Shown here one piece after another: positions 1 to 5,439 of a DNA stretch of 6,184 nt. The position numbers and the translations under genes were made by a program. Below the pieces are notes generated by a model. It saw only the letters and a program-made list of their open reading frames with translations. It ran no database searches and was not told the origin of the DNA. Source of the stretch: Acidobacteriota bacterium (GTDB lineage Bacteria > Acidobacteriota > UBA6911 > JACQSX01); contig JACQGG010000041.1 in NCBI GenBank assembly GCA_016199665.1, positions 1 to 6,184 of the forward strand, read 5' to 3'. The stretch's first letter is position 1, and each line of letters starts with the position of its first letter.

Positions 1-522
1 GTGCTGGCGGCCCTGCCGGCGCGGCTCCGCCACCGGCTGGCAACCGCAATGGAAGGAGAAATTCTGGGAGCGATGCGGCGCCCTCCTGCCGAGTTTGGAT
101 TGCCGAGAAGGCTCATCGAGGAGCTGAGTTACTGGCTGCTGGTTGCCCTCTTCAATGTATTCCCTTTGCCAAAACGAACCGGCTTCCGGCAAAGCTTTGC
201 CTTTGCCGGCGAGACGGTGGATCGCGGTTACAGTATTCTGGTATTTCCGGAAGGAAAGCGCACGCGCGACGGCCGGATGTCGCCGTTTCAGGCCGGGATC
301 GGTCTGCTCGCCGACAATTTGAATCTCCCGGTGGTCCCGATTCGGATTGACGGGCTCTTTGAGCTGAAGAGAGCGGGCAGGAGGTTTGCCCCTCCCGGCG
401 CCATAACAGTTTCCATCGGCGAGCCGGTGCGGTTTGCTCCGGAAACCGCCCCTGAACAGATCGCGCGGGACCTGCAGGAGAGAGTGGAAAGGCTGAATTT
501 GAGGTCAGAGCGAGGAGGGTGA
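1..522 (+). CDS. PlsC-type glycerolipid acyltransferase domain, C-terminal fragment
   Basis: This is the last 173 codons of a lysophospholipid acyltransferase (LPLAT/PlsC) domain, which moves an acyl chain onto a glycerolipid at the membrane. Seen: the substrate-binding block FPEGKRTRDG at residues 82-91 (family form FPEGTRS), a preceding GFRQSFAFAGETVDRG block at 61-76, and the VVPIRIDGLFE strand at 111-121. The catalytic HX4D motif is absent and should lie just upstream, because the segment ALPARLRHRLATA normally follows it closely. The frame is open at base 1, so the GTG there is probably an internal Val codon and not the start. The spacing resembles acyltransferase domains fused to the C-terminus of AMP-binding acyl-CoA synthetases, but that part is outside the window (inference). 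Lys replaces the usual Thr/Ser in FPEGxR. The stop TGA (520-522) lies inside the convergent E2 gene. Confidence 0.88.
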   Translation: MLAALPARLRHRLATAMEGEILGAMRRPPAEFGLPRRLIEELSYWLLVALFNVFPLPKRTGFRQSFAFAGETVDRGYSILVFPEGKRTRDGRMSPFQAGIGLLADNLNLPVVPIRIDGLFELKRAGRRFAPPGAITVSIGEPVRFAPETAPEQIARDLQERVERLNLRSERGG

Positions 523-1719
523 GGGCGCTTCCAGCAAGCGTTTCACTTCGGCGACAAATTCCGCGCCGATCATGCCGTCCACGATCCGATGATCGATCGA
601 AAGGCTGATATTCATGATTTGGCGTCGCTGCAGCGTATCGCCGACATAGCGCGGCAACCCGCGTATTTTGTGAACGCCCAGGATTGCCACTTCGGGATAA
701 TTGATGATCGGCGTTGCCATCAAACCTCCCAGCGAACCGAGGCTGGTGATGGTGAACGTTGAACCCTGGAGATCTTCCAGCTTTGACCGACCACGCCGCG
801 CATCCTCGGCAAGCCGCTGGATTTCGGCGGCCAGTTCCCAGATCGATCTGCGATCCGCATCCTTGACCACGGGCACAACCAGGCCCTGCTCGGTTGCCAC
901 TGCAATGCCGACATGGTATTGCTTTTTCAGCACGATCTCTTGTTTGTTCTCATCCAGCATGGCATTCATCCAGGGATACTTCTTTAGAGCTGCCACGACT
1001 GCCTGGACAATAAGGGGAAGATAGGTGATCTTCACTCCCCTCCCGGCCGCCTGAGCCTCCCATCGGGAATGCAATTCCACCAGCGAGGTGACGTCCACCT
1101 CTTCGACGTAACTGAAGTGAGCCGCAGTCTTTATGGAACGCGACATCTTCTCCGCAATTCTCTTGCGCAGGCCGCGAAGAGGAATGCGCTCCTCGCCAGG
1201 CGGAGGCGCAGCGGCAACGCCGCCGGCGGTTTCCAGGTCCTGGCGCGTCACGCGCCCCTGCGGGCCGCTTCCGGCGACAGACGCCAGGTCGATTCCCATC
1301 TCGCCGGCAAGACGGCGGATCGCCGGCGTTGCCAGACCGGCGGCAGAGGCTTCAGCGGCGGGCGCCGGCGCGCCGGCCGGTGGCGGGGTCGCCCGGGAAG
1401 CAGAGGCGGCGGGGCCCGCGGCTGACCTCTCAGCGGAAACAGGCAGAGCCCCGGCAGCGGCGGCTTGTGCCGGACCTCCCCCAGTCTCATCAATCACAAG
1501 AAGAGTGGCTCCAACCGGAACGACTTCACCTTCTTTTCCGATGCGGCGGGTGATGATGCCGGCCCGGGGAGAGTGAATTTCCACGGTCGCCTTGTCGGTC
1601 ATAATCTCGATCAGAGGCTGGTCCTCCTTAACCTCCTCACCTTCCTTGACCAGCCAGGCGACGATTTCCCCTTCGATGACGCCTTCCCCGATATCAGGCA
1701 ACTTGAATTCAAACGGCAC
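505..1719 (-). CDS. bkdB: Dihydrolipoyllysine acyltransferase (E2) of a branched-chain-type 2-oxo acid dehydrogenase
   Basis: E2 is the core of the complex. It takes the acyl group from E1 on a lipoyl arm and passes it to CoA. From the chosen start it is 404 aa, normal for a single-lipoyl E2. Domains: lipoyl domain about 3-77 with the modified lysine K43 in MTDKATVE; Ala/Pro-rich flexible linker about 80-130; peripheral subunit-binding domain 130-162 (ATPAIRRLAGEMGIDL, then GSGPQGRVTRQDL); catalytic domain about 175-398 with HFSYVEEVDVT at 201-211, FTITSLGSLGG at 322-332 and the active site DHRIVDG (H377, D381). The HFSYVEEVDVT segment is the BCKDH-like form. Start: an in-frame TGA (1732-1734) leaves two GTG candidates. 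GTG at 1717-1719 has GAGGGG at 8-nt spacing and gives MPFEFKLPDIGEG; GTG at 1726-1728 adds three residues and has no well-placed SD. The gene follows E1 beta after a 262-bp gap and overlaps the convergent acyltransferase gene by 18 bp. A pyruvate or acetoin substrate is not excluded. Confidence 0.95.
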   Translation of the reverse strand: MPFEFKLPDIGEGVIEGEIVAWLVKEGEEVKEDQPLIEIMTDKATVEIHSPRAGIITRRIGKEGEVVPVGATLLVIDETGGGPAQAAAAGALPVSAERSAAGPAASASRATPPPAGAPAPAAEASAAGLATPAIRRLAGEMGIDLASVAGSGPQGRVTRQDLETAGGVAAAPPPGEERIPLRGLRKRIAEKMSRSIKTAAHFSYVEEVDVTSLVELHSRWEAQAAGRGVKITYLPLIVQAVVAALKKYPWMNAMLDENKQEIVLKKQYHVGIAVATEQGLVVPVVKDADRRSIWELAAEIQRLAEDARRGRSKLEDLQGSTFTITSLGSLGGLMATPIINYPEVAILGVHKIRGLPRYVGDTLQRRQIMNISLSIDHRIVDGMIGAEFVAEVKRLLEAPSPSSL

Positions 1720-1727
1720 GGAGGCCA

Positions 1728-1733
1728 CCCCTC
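1728..1733 (-). promoter_or_regulatory. Ribosome binding site that decides the E2 start
   Basis: GAGGGG on the minus strand lies 8 nt before the GTG at 1717-1719. It overlaps the other possible GTG (1726-1728), which therefore cannot use it. This supports the shorter E2 protein. Confidence 0.6.
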
Positions 1734-1990
1734 AACCCGACTTCGTCACTGAGCCGCGCGCAACCATGTTGACAATCAGCCCGCGGTGAATTTCCTGTCC
1801 GCTCCCTCAACGGTCGCGGCTCTGTGAGGAACTTCGGTTATCCTCAAACTTCGATTCGGTACCGCAATGAACTGCCACCGGCTCGGACCCGCCACCGCCT
1901 GACAGGCTAATAGCTGACAGCTCACAGCCTGACGGTTGAAGGCTGATGGCTGACCGCTCACACGCTGACCGCTCTTGCCCCTCACGCAGA
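1729..1990. other. Intergenic gap between E1 beta and E2 genes
   Basis: These 262 bp separate two genes whose products work in one complex. The E1 beta-proximal part (about 1897-1977) is a heptad repeat array, described separately. The rest (1729-1896) has no recognisable gene, no clear terminator and only weak promoter-like hexamers: TTGCGG, then GATAAC about 20 nt later, on the minus strand near 1840-1870. Small palindromes (CGGTACCG, CCGCGG) and a short GAGGA/TCCTC inverted repeat on the minus strand are within chance expectation. Reading frames across the gap are low-complexity products of the repeat. Confidence 0.7.
1897..1977. repeat. Degenerate heptad repeat array (GCTGACA-like unit)
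   Basis: Eleven variants of a GCTGACA-like unit start at 1897, 1906, 1913, 1920, 1927, 1935, 1942, 1949, 1956, 1964 and 1971. The step is 7 nt, with three steps of 8 and one of 9. Examples are GCTAATA, GCTGACA, GCTCACA, GTTGAAG, GCTGATG and GCTGACC. An 11-nt stretch, GCTGACCGCTC, recurs exactly at 1949-1959 and 1964-1974. On the transcribed (minus) strand the unit reads TGTCAGC. The array begins 13 bp past the E1 beta stop codon. No function can be read from it. It is not a CRISPR array: units are contiguous and there are no spacers. Confidence 0.75.
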
Positions 1991-2965
1991 TCAAAACGCC
2001 ACGGTCTCCTCAATGCCCGCCAGAACCCGCTCCGCATCCGGCAGATAGGCGCGTTCCCAAGTATAGGGGAAAGGGGTGTCAAACCCCGTGATGCGCAGGA
2101 TGGGGGCTTCCAGGTGAAGCAGCGCCTTCTCGCTGATGGTGGCTGACAGTTCGGCGCCAAAACCGCAGGTTCGAGGCGCCTCGTGCACGATTACCACGCG
2201 ACCCGTTTTCTTCACCGACGTCAGAATCGCTTCAATATCAAAGGGAAGCAGGGTGCGGAGATCGATCAAGTCACAGCCGATCCCTTTGGCAGCCGCAAGA
2301 TCGACCGCATCACGGGCGGTGTGCAGCATCGCTCCGTACGCAAGGACCGTGCACTGATCTCCTTCCCGCACCCGCGCCGCCTGCCCCAGCGGGATTGAAT
2401 ATTCTCCCTCCGGAACTTCGCCCTTCGCCGCCCGGTACATTCGCTTGGGTTCGAAAAACATGACGGGATCGTCGTCCCGGATTGCGGAAATGAGCAACCC
2501 CTTGGCGTCATAGGGATTGGAAGGAATCACGACTTTCAGACCGGCCGTATGGACAAAATACGCCTCCGGGCTCTGTGAATGGTAATGGCCTCCCCTGACG
2601 CCGCCCCCATAAGGGGCGCGAATCACCACCGGACAGGTATACTGGCCGCCGGAGCGGTAGCGATACTTGGCAAGCTCGTTAACAATCTGGTCAAAGGCCG
2701 GATAAATATAGTCTGCGAATTGGATCTCAGGCACGGGCCGCAAGCCGTGGAGCGCCATCCCGATCGCGGTCCCGACAATCCCCGCCTCCGCCAGCGGAGT
2801 ATCAAACACCCGATCCGGCCCGAACCTTTCCTGAAGGCCTTGAGTGGCTCGGAAAACGCCGCCAAATCTGCCCACGTCCTCTCCCATGACTATGACCCGT
2901 TCGTCTCGCTCCATCTCCACGCGCAAGGCATCGTTGACTGCCTGGATGATGTTCATCTCGGCCAT
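1991..2965 (-). CDS. bkdA2: 2-oxo acid dehydrogenase E1 component, beta subunit (branched-chain type)
   Basis: With the alpha subunit this forms the ThDP-dependent alpha2beta2 E1 that decarboxylates branched-chain 2-oxo acids and acylates the lipoyl group of E2. It is 324 aa, the usual full length. Seen: MGEDVGRFGGVF at 27-38; PLAEAGIVGTAIG at 57-69, whose E60 matches the glutamate that activates the ThDP aminopyrimidine; FADYIYPAFDQIVNELAKYR at 83-102, and HYHSQSPEAYFVHTAGLKVV at 127-146 with the conserved histidine H129. The last two are the BCKDH-like forms. The transketolase C-terminal domain (about 200-324) includes VIVHEAPRTCGFGAEL. Start: the ATG at 2963-2965 has AGAGG at 5-nt spacing. 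A second ATG at codon 4 overlaps the E1 alpha stop as ATGA but has a poorer SD. The 13-bp overlap with E1 alpha implies translational coupling. Confidence 0.95.
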   Translation of the reverse strand: MAEMNIIQAVNDALRVEMERDERVIVMGEDVGRFGGVFRATQGLQERFGPDRVFDTPLAEAGIVGTAIGMALHGLRPVPEIQFADYIYPAFDQIVNELAKYRYRSGGQYTCPVVIRAPYGGGVRGGHYHSQSPEAYFVHTAGLKVVIPSNPYDAKGLLISAIRDDDPVMFFEPKRMYRAAKGEVPEGEYSIPLGQAARVREGDQCTVLAYGAMLHTARDAVDLAAAKGIGCDLIDLRTLLPFDIEAILTSVKKTGRVVIVHEAPRTCGFGAELSATISEKALLHLEAPILRITGFDTPFPYTWERAYLPDAERVLAGIEETVAF

Positions 2966-4068
2966 GATTGCCTCTGGCGGGCGGCCCGCCGGATGATTTC
3001 TTCACGCTGCTCCCGAAGATGCCACGGGATTTCAGCGTAGACATCTTCAACAGCCGTCTCCGGCGGCGGGGGACCGATGTTCTCCACCTCTTTCAAAGTA
3101 GACAAGATCTGATCATTCAGTTCCCGGGCCAAGGTCATATCGCGGTCTTCATCCCACAGCTTTCTGGCCTCCAGATACTGCCGAAAACGGGCGATGGGAT
3201 CCTTCTTCTTCCACTCTTCGACTTCCTCTTCACCGCGGTAGCTGCGGGGATCATCGCTGGTGCTGTGGGGGCCCTGCCGGTAGGTAAACGCTTCAATCAG
3301 AGTTGGTCCGCCTCCGCTGCGCGCCTTTTCTACGGCCTTTCGAGTGGTTGTGTAAACGGCCAGCACGTCATTTCCGTCCACCCGGATGCCTTCGAATCCG
3401 TAGGCGCGCGCCTTGATGTCAATGGACTCGGCCGCGGTCTGTTTTGTGCCTGGCACGGAAATGGCCCACTGATTGTTGCGACAGAGAAAGACACAGGGCG
3501 CCTTGAACACCCCGGCAAAGTTCATGCTTACGTGAAAGTCACCCTCGGAGGTCGCCCCTTCCCCGAAAAAAACCAGAGTCACCTCCTTCAACTTGCGAAT
3601 CCTGGCGGCCATGGCAAGACCCACTGCGTGCGGGATCTGGGTCCCGACCGGACTTGAAACCGACAGCAGATGGAGCCGCGGTGAGGCGATGTGAACCGGC
3701 ATCTGACGCCCCCGGATCAGATCGTCCGCATTCCCAAACACCTGGCAGAAAAAGTCGCGGAGCGGAAACCCGCGCAGATAGGCGGCGCCGAATTCGCGGT
3801 AGCAGGGCACCACCCAGTCCCGGTCCTCCAAGGCAAAGGCCGCGCCGATGATGGCCGCTTCCTCTCCGGCGGATCCAATATAGAAAGCGATCCGTCCCTG
3901 CCGCTGGAGCCGGAACATCCGCTCGTCGACCAGGCGGTTCAACAGCATGGTTCGATAGAGAGTCAACAGGTCCCGGTCAGCAAGGCCGGGATCTTTGCCC
4001 TGGTCCACCCGGCCGCCGTCCCCCAGCACGCGTACCAGTTTCTCCTCGACCGCCACTGCAGCCTTCAT
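2953..4068 (-). CDS. bkdA1: 2-oxo acid dehydrogenase E1 component, alpha subunit (branched-chain type)
   Basis: This subunit binds the ThDP diphosphate and, with E1 beta, carries out the decarboxylation step. It is 371 aa, close to family length. Seen: GRIAFYIGSAGEEAAIIG at 58-75; PCYREFGAAYLRGFPL at 88-103; the ThDP/Mg motif from GEGATSEGDF (169-178) to the closing NN at 198-199; and the active-site loop YRQGPHSTSDDPRSYR at 263-278 with H268. The last matches the loop that carries the kinase-regulated serines in mitochondrial BCKDH; bacteria normally lack that kinase. The sequence is more BCKDH-like than pyruvate-dehydrogenase-like. Start: ATG 4066-4068 is the first canonical start after an in-frame TAA about 57 nt upstream. 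Its SD is weak (GAAGATGA, off-spaced), so a GTG at codon 5 cannot be excluded. It is the first gene of the E1alpha-E1beta-E2 set, downstream of a plausible promoter and palindrome in a 110-bp gap. Confidence 0.95.
   Translation of the reverse strand: MKAAVAVEEKLVRVLGDGGRVDQGKDPGLADRDLLTLYRTMLLNRLVDERMFRLQRQGRIAFYIGSAGEEAAIIGAAFALEDRDWVVPCYREFGAAYLRGFPLRDFFCQVFGNADDLIRGRQMPVHIASPRLHLLSVSSPVGTQIPHAVGLAMAARIRKLKEVTLVFFGEGATSEGDFHVSMNFAGVFKAPCVFLCRNNQWAISVPGTKQTAAESIDIKARAYGFEGIRVDGNDVLAVYTTTRKAVEKARSGGGPTLIEAFTYRQGPHSTSDDPRSYRGEEEVEEWKKKDPIARFRQYLEARKLWDEDRDMTLARELNDQILSTLKEVENIGPPPPETAVEDVYAEIPWHLREQREEIIRRAARQRQSWPR
2971..2975 (-). promoter_or_regulatory. Ribosome binding site of E1 beta, inside the E1 alpha gene
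   Basis: AGAGG on the minus strand stands 5 nt before the ATG at 2963-2965, within the last codons of E1 alpha. It favours this ATG over the ATGA-overlapping ATG three codons later. Confidence 0.55.
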
Positions 4069-4146
4069 GGGTGCGTCATCTTCAACAACCGACTGATCGG
4101 GCGTTCGCTCAATGCCGACCCGTTAACTATCCCTGTTCTCGCATTG

Positions 4147-4175
4147 ATTCTAAAGCGGGAAAAGCCGCCAGACAA
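4147..4175 (-). promoter_or_regulatory. Candidate sigma70-type promoter for the E1alpha-E1beta-E2 genes
   Basis: On the minus strand TTGTCT (4175-4170, four of six consensus bases) is followed after exactly 17 nt by TAGAAT (4152-4147, five of six). Initiation would fall near 4140, giving a leader of about 70 nt before the E1 alpha ATG. The -35 hexamer forms the outer end of one arm of the 22-bp palindrome at 4170-4191. Seen: the hexamers and spacing. Inferred: that they work as a promoter. Confidence 0.5.
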
Positions 4176-4191
4176 GCGCTAGCGCTTGTCT
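4170..4191. promoter_or_regulatory. Perfect 22-bp palindrome at the DUF1015 stop codon; candidate operator
   Basis: Left half AGACAAGCGCT is followed at once by its exact reverse complement AGCGCTTGTCT. The symmetry axis lies between 4180 and 4181, inside the TAG stop codon (4179-4181) of the DUF1015 gene. One arm encodes the end of that protein (...DKR); the other lies beyond the stop and holds the -35 hexamer for the E1 alpha promoter. In that position a dimeric regulator bound here would touch both the promoter and the upstream gene's end. Alternatively the RNA could fold as a hairpin (9-bp stem, CTAG loop). Only four Us follow, six bases after the stem, so it is a poor intrinsic terminator. 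Confidence 0.55.
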
Positions 4192-5429
4192 ATTTCCATC
4201 CTCATAAACAGGAGGCCACTCAGCATCTTCGGAAAAAAATCGGTCGATTTCTGAGGCATGACCTGGTGAAGCCTGGCACAGGCCTCGACCTGCTCAATCC
4301 GCGTCGCGTTCAAAAAAAATGCCAATTGCCCGTTGCCCAGCTTCACATCCTGCATTGCTTCAAACGGCTCCCGAAAGTAGCGGACCCTCGACTCGGCGGC
4401 CACCTGCTGCTCACTGATTCCGAGGGTTTTCCCCAGGATTTCCCTGTGGAGGATCGAAACATCCAATTCTTCGGGCGGCGGCGCGCGCCTCAATGTCCAA
4501 AGGACCCATCGGTCAAAGCCAAACACTCCAAAGCTGCCCGCGCCTGCGGCAGAGAGTTTCTCCAACAGTTCCTCCAAACCGCGCGTTTCACTCTTCTCAA
4601 AGGCGCTCGACATCCGCTCCTCCCAGGATGCCAGATAATAAGGCGCCACGCCAAAGACCACGCGATGCGTGGGGAGGATCACAAGGCCGGGATCCGACAT
4701 TTCAACCACCGCGACCATGCGCTTGTTGAAGCTCTCAGGCGCAGCGGCTTTCCACCCCCTGGCCTCGCATTCCTCTCTGAACTGAAGCGCGACTGCGAAT
4801 CGATGATGCCCGTCGGCAATGATGAGGTCACCCCGATCAAAGGCTCCTTCCAGGAATGACGCGCTCGCCGCGCCGAGCGAGAAAATCTCGTGCTGCGTGG
4901 CATATTCATCGACCACCCATTCCAGCGGCGTCTTGGATCCGGCAATCTGCGACAGTCCAGACAAGACCCCGGAAGAATCTCGGTACAGCAGGAAAATGAG
5001 TCCGTCGTTGCTTTCCGTCTGACGTATCAGGCGCAGCCGGTCATTGCGCGGACCGGCCAGCGTGCGCTCATGCGCCAAGACCCGGTCAGACTGTTTCAGA
5101 TCCAGCAGACCCACCAGGGCGTGGCGCGAGTATGTTTTGCCACCGATTGCAAAGTTCTGGCGGTAGATGAAATAGGCTGGCTCGCTGTCCTGAACCAGCA
5201 CCCCGTCCCGGATCCACTGACCCCAAAGGCGGCCTGCCGCGGCATACCCCTCTTCGCCGCGCACGTCGGCCTCACGCGACTTGATGACCCGGACCAGATT
5301 ATACGGGCTCTTTTGATAGTAAGCCGCCTGCATCGCCCGATCTATTTTGTCGTAAGGTTGGGTGACCGCATCGGACAACCGCACCCGCTCGGGATTAAAG
5401 CGCAGTGCGCGAAATGGCAGAATCAACAT
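4179..5429 (-). CDS. DUF1015 family protein, function unknown
   Basis: A full-length member (416 aa) of the DUF1015 family, for which I know no established biochemical role. Family marks seen: an N-terminal LPFRALRFNPERV at 4-16 and the nearby QPYDKI; AHERTLAGPRNDRLRLIRQT at 119-138, then the segment ending GLIFLLY at 143-149; IIADGHHRFAVAL at 203-215, which looks like a catalytic or metal-binding loop with H208 and H209; LPTHRVVFG at 252-260; and the C-terminal MPQKSTDFFPKMLSGLLF at 391-408. There is no signal peptide or membrane segment, so it is probably cytosolic. Start: the frame is open 41 codons further upstream (to 5552), but that part lies inside ygfZ and does not look like the family. 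ATG 5427-5429 gives the family N-terminus. The SD is poor, and the gene begins 10 nt after the ygfZ stop, so it probably depends on coupling. The stop codon sits at the axis of a perfect palindrome. Confidence 0.9.
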   Translation of the reverse strand: MLILPFRALRFNPERVRLSDAVTQPYDKIDRAMQAAYYQKSPYNLVRVIKSREADVRGEEGYAAAGRLWGQWIRDGVLVQDSEPAYFIYRQNFAIGGKTYSRHALVGLLDLKQSDRVLAHERTLAGPRNDRLRLIRQTESNDGLIFLLYRDSSGVLSGLSQIAGSKTPLEWVVDEYATQHEIFSLGAASASFLEGAFDRGDLIIADGHHRFAVALQFREECEARGWKAAAPESFNKRMVAVVEMSDPGLVILPTHRVVFGVAPYYLASWEERMSSAFEKSETRGLEELLEKLSAAGAGSFGVFGFDRWVLWTLRRAPPPEELDVSILHREILGKTLGISEQQVAAESRVRYFREPFEAMQDVKLGNGQLAFFLNATRIEQVEACARLHQVMPQKSTDFFPKMLSGLLFMRMEIDKR

Positions 5430-5439
5430 GCAAATCAGA

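Noticed and set aside
1732..1767. Possible 11-aa leader peptide (ATG at 1767, TGA at 1732-1734) just before E2
   Set aside because: It has no SD, no codon run suggesting attenuation and no alternative hairpins. The TGA overlapping the E2 SD is noted, but is too little to call a gene.
1897..1977. CRISPR or att-type repeat
   Set aside because: The units are 7 nt, contiguous and degenerate, with no spacers, no cas genes and no integrase nearby.
1776..1994. Small minus-strand frame (72 codons) in the gap between E1 beta and E2
   Set aside because: It translates the heptad array into a repetitive low-complexity peptide. The overlapping 117-codon frame (1807-2160) runs into E1 beta in the wrong frame.
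3235..3282. Serine phosphorylation control of E1 alpha, as in mitochondria
   Set aside because: The HSTSDD loop is conserved for ThDP binding in all E1 alpha proteins; no kinase gene is in the window and bacteria rarely have one.
2968..3657. Long plus-strand open frame (229 codons) opposite E1 alpha
   Set aside because: It lies entirely antisense to a well-supported gene in GC-rich DNA, matches no family I recognise, and has the composition expected of a shadow frame.
4155..4191. Intrinsic terminator after the DUF1015 gene
   Set aside because: The stem is strong, but the downstream tract has only four Us, six bases away and followed by Cs. The promoter-overlap reading explains the position at least as well.
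4071..4859. Plus-strand open frame (262 codons) opposite the DUF1015 gene
   Set aside because: Antisense to conserved DUF1015 motifs. It has no recognisable domain, and its His/Arg/Gln-rich composition is typical of reverse-strand reading.
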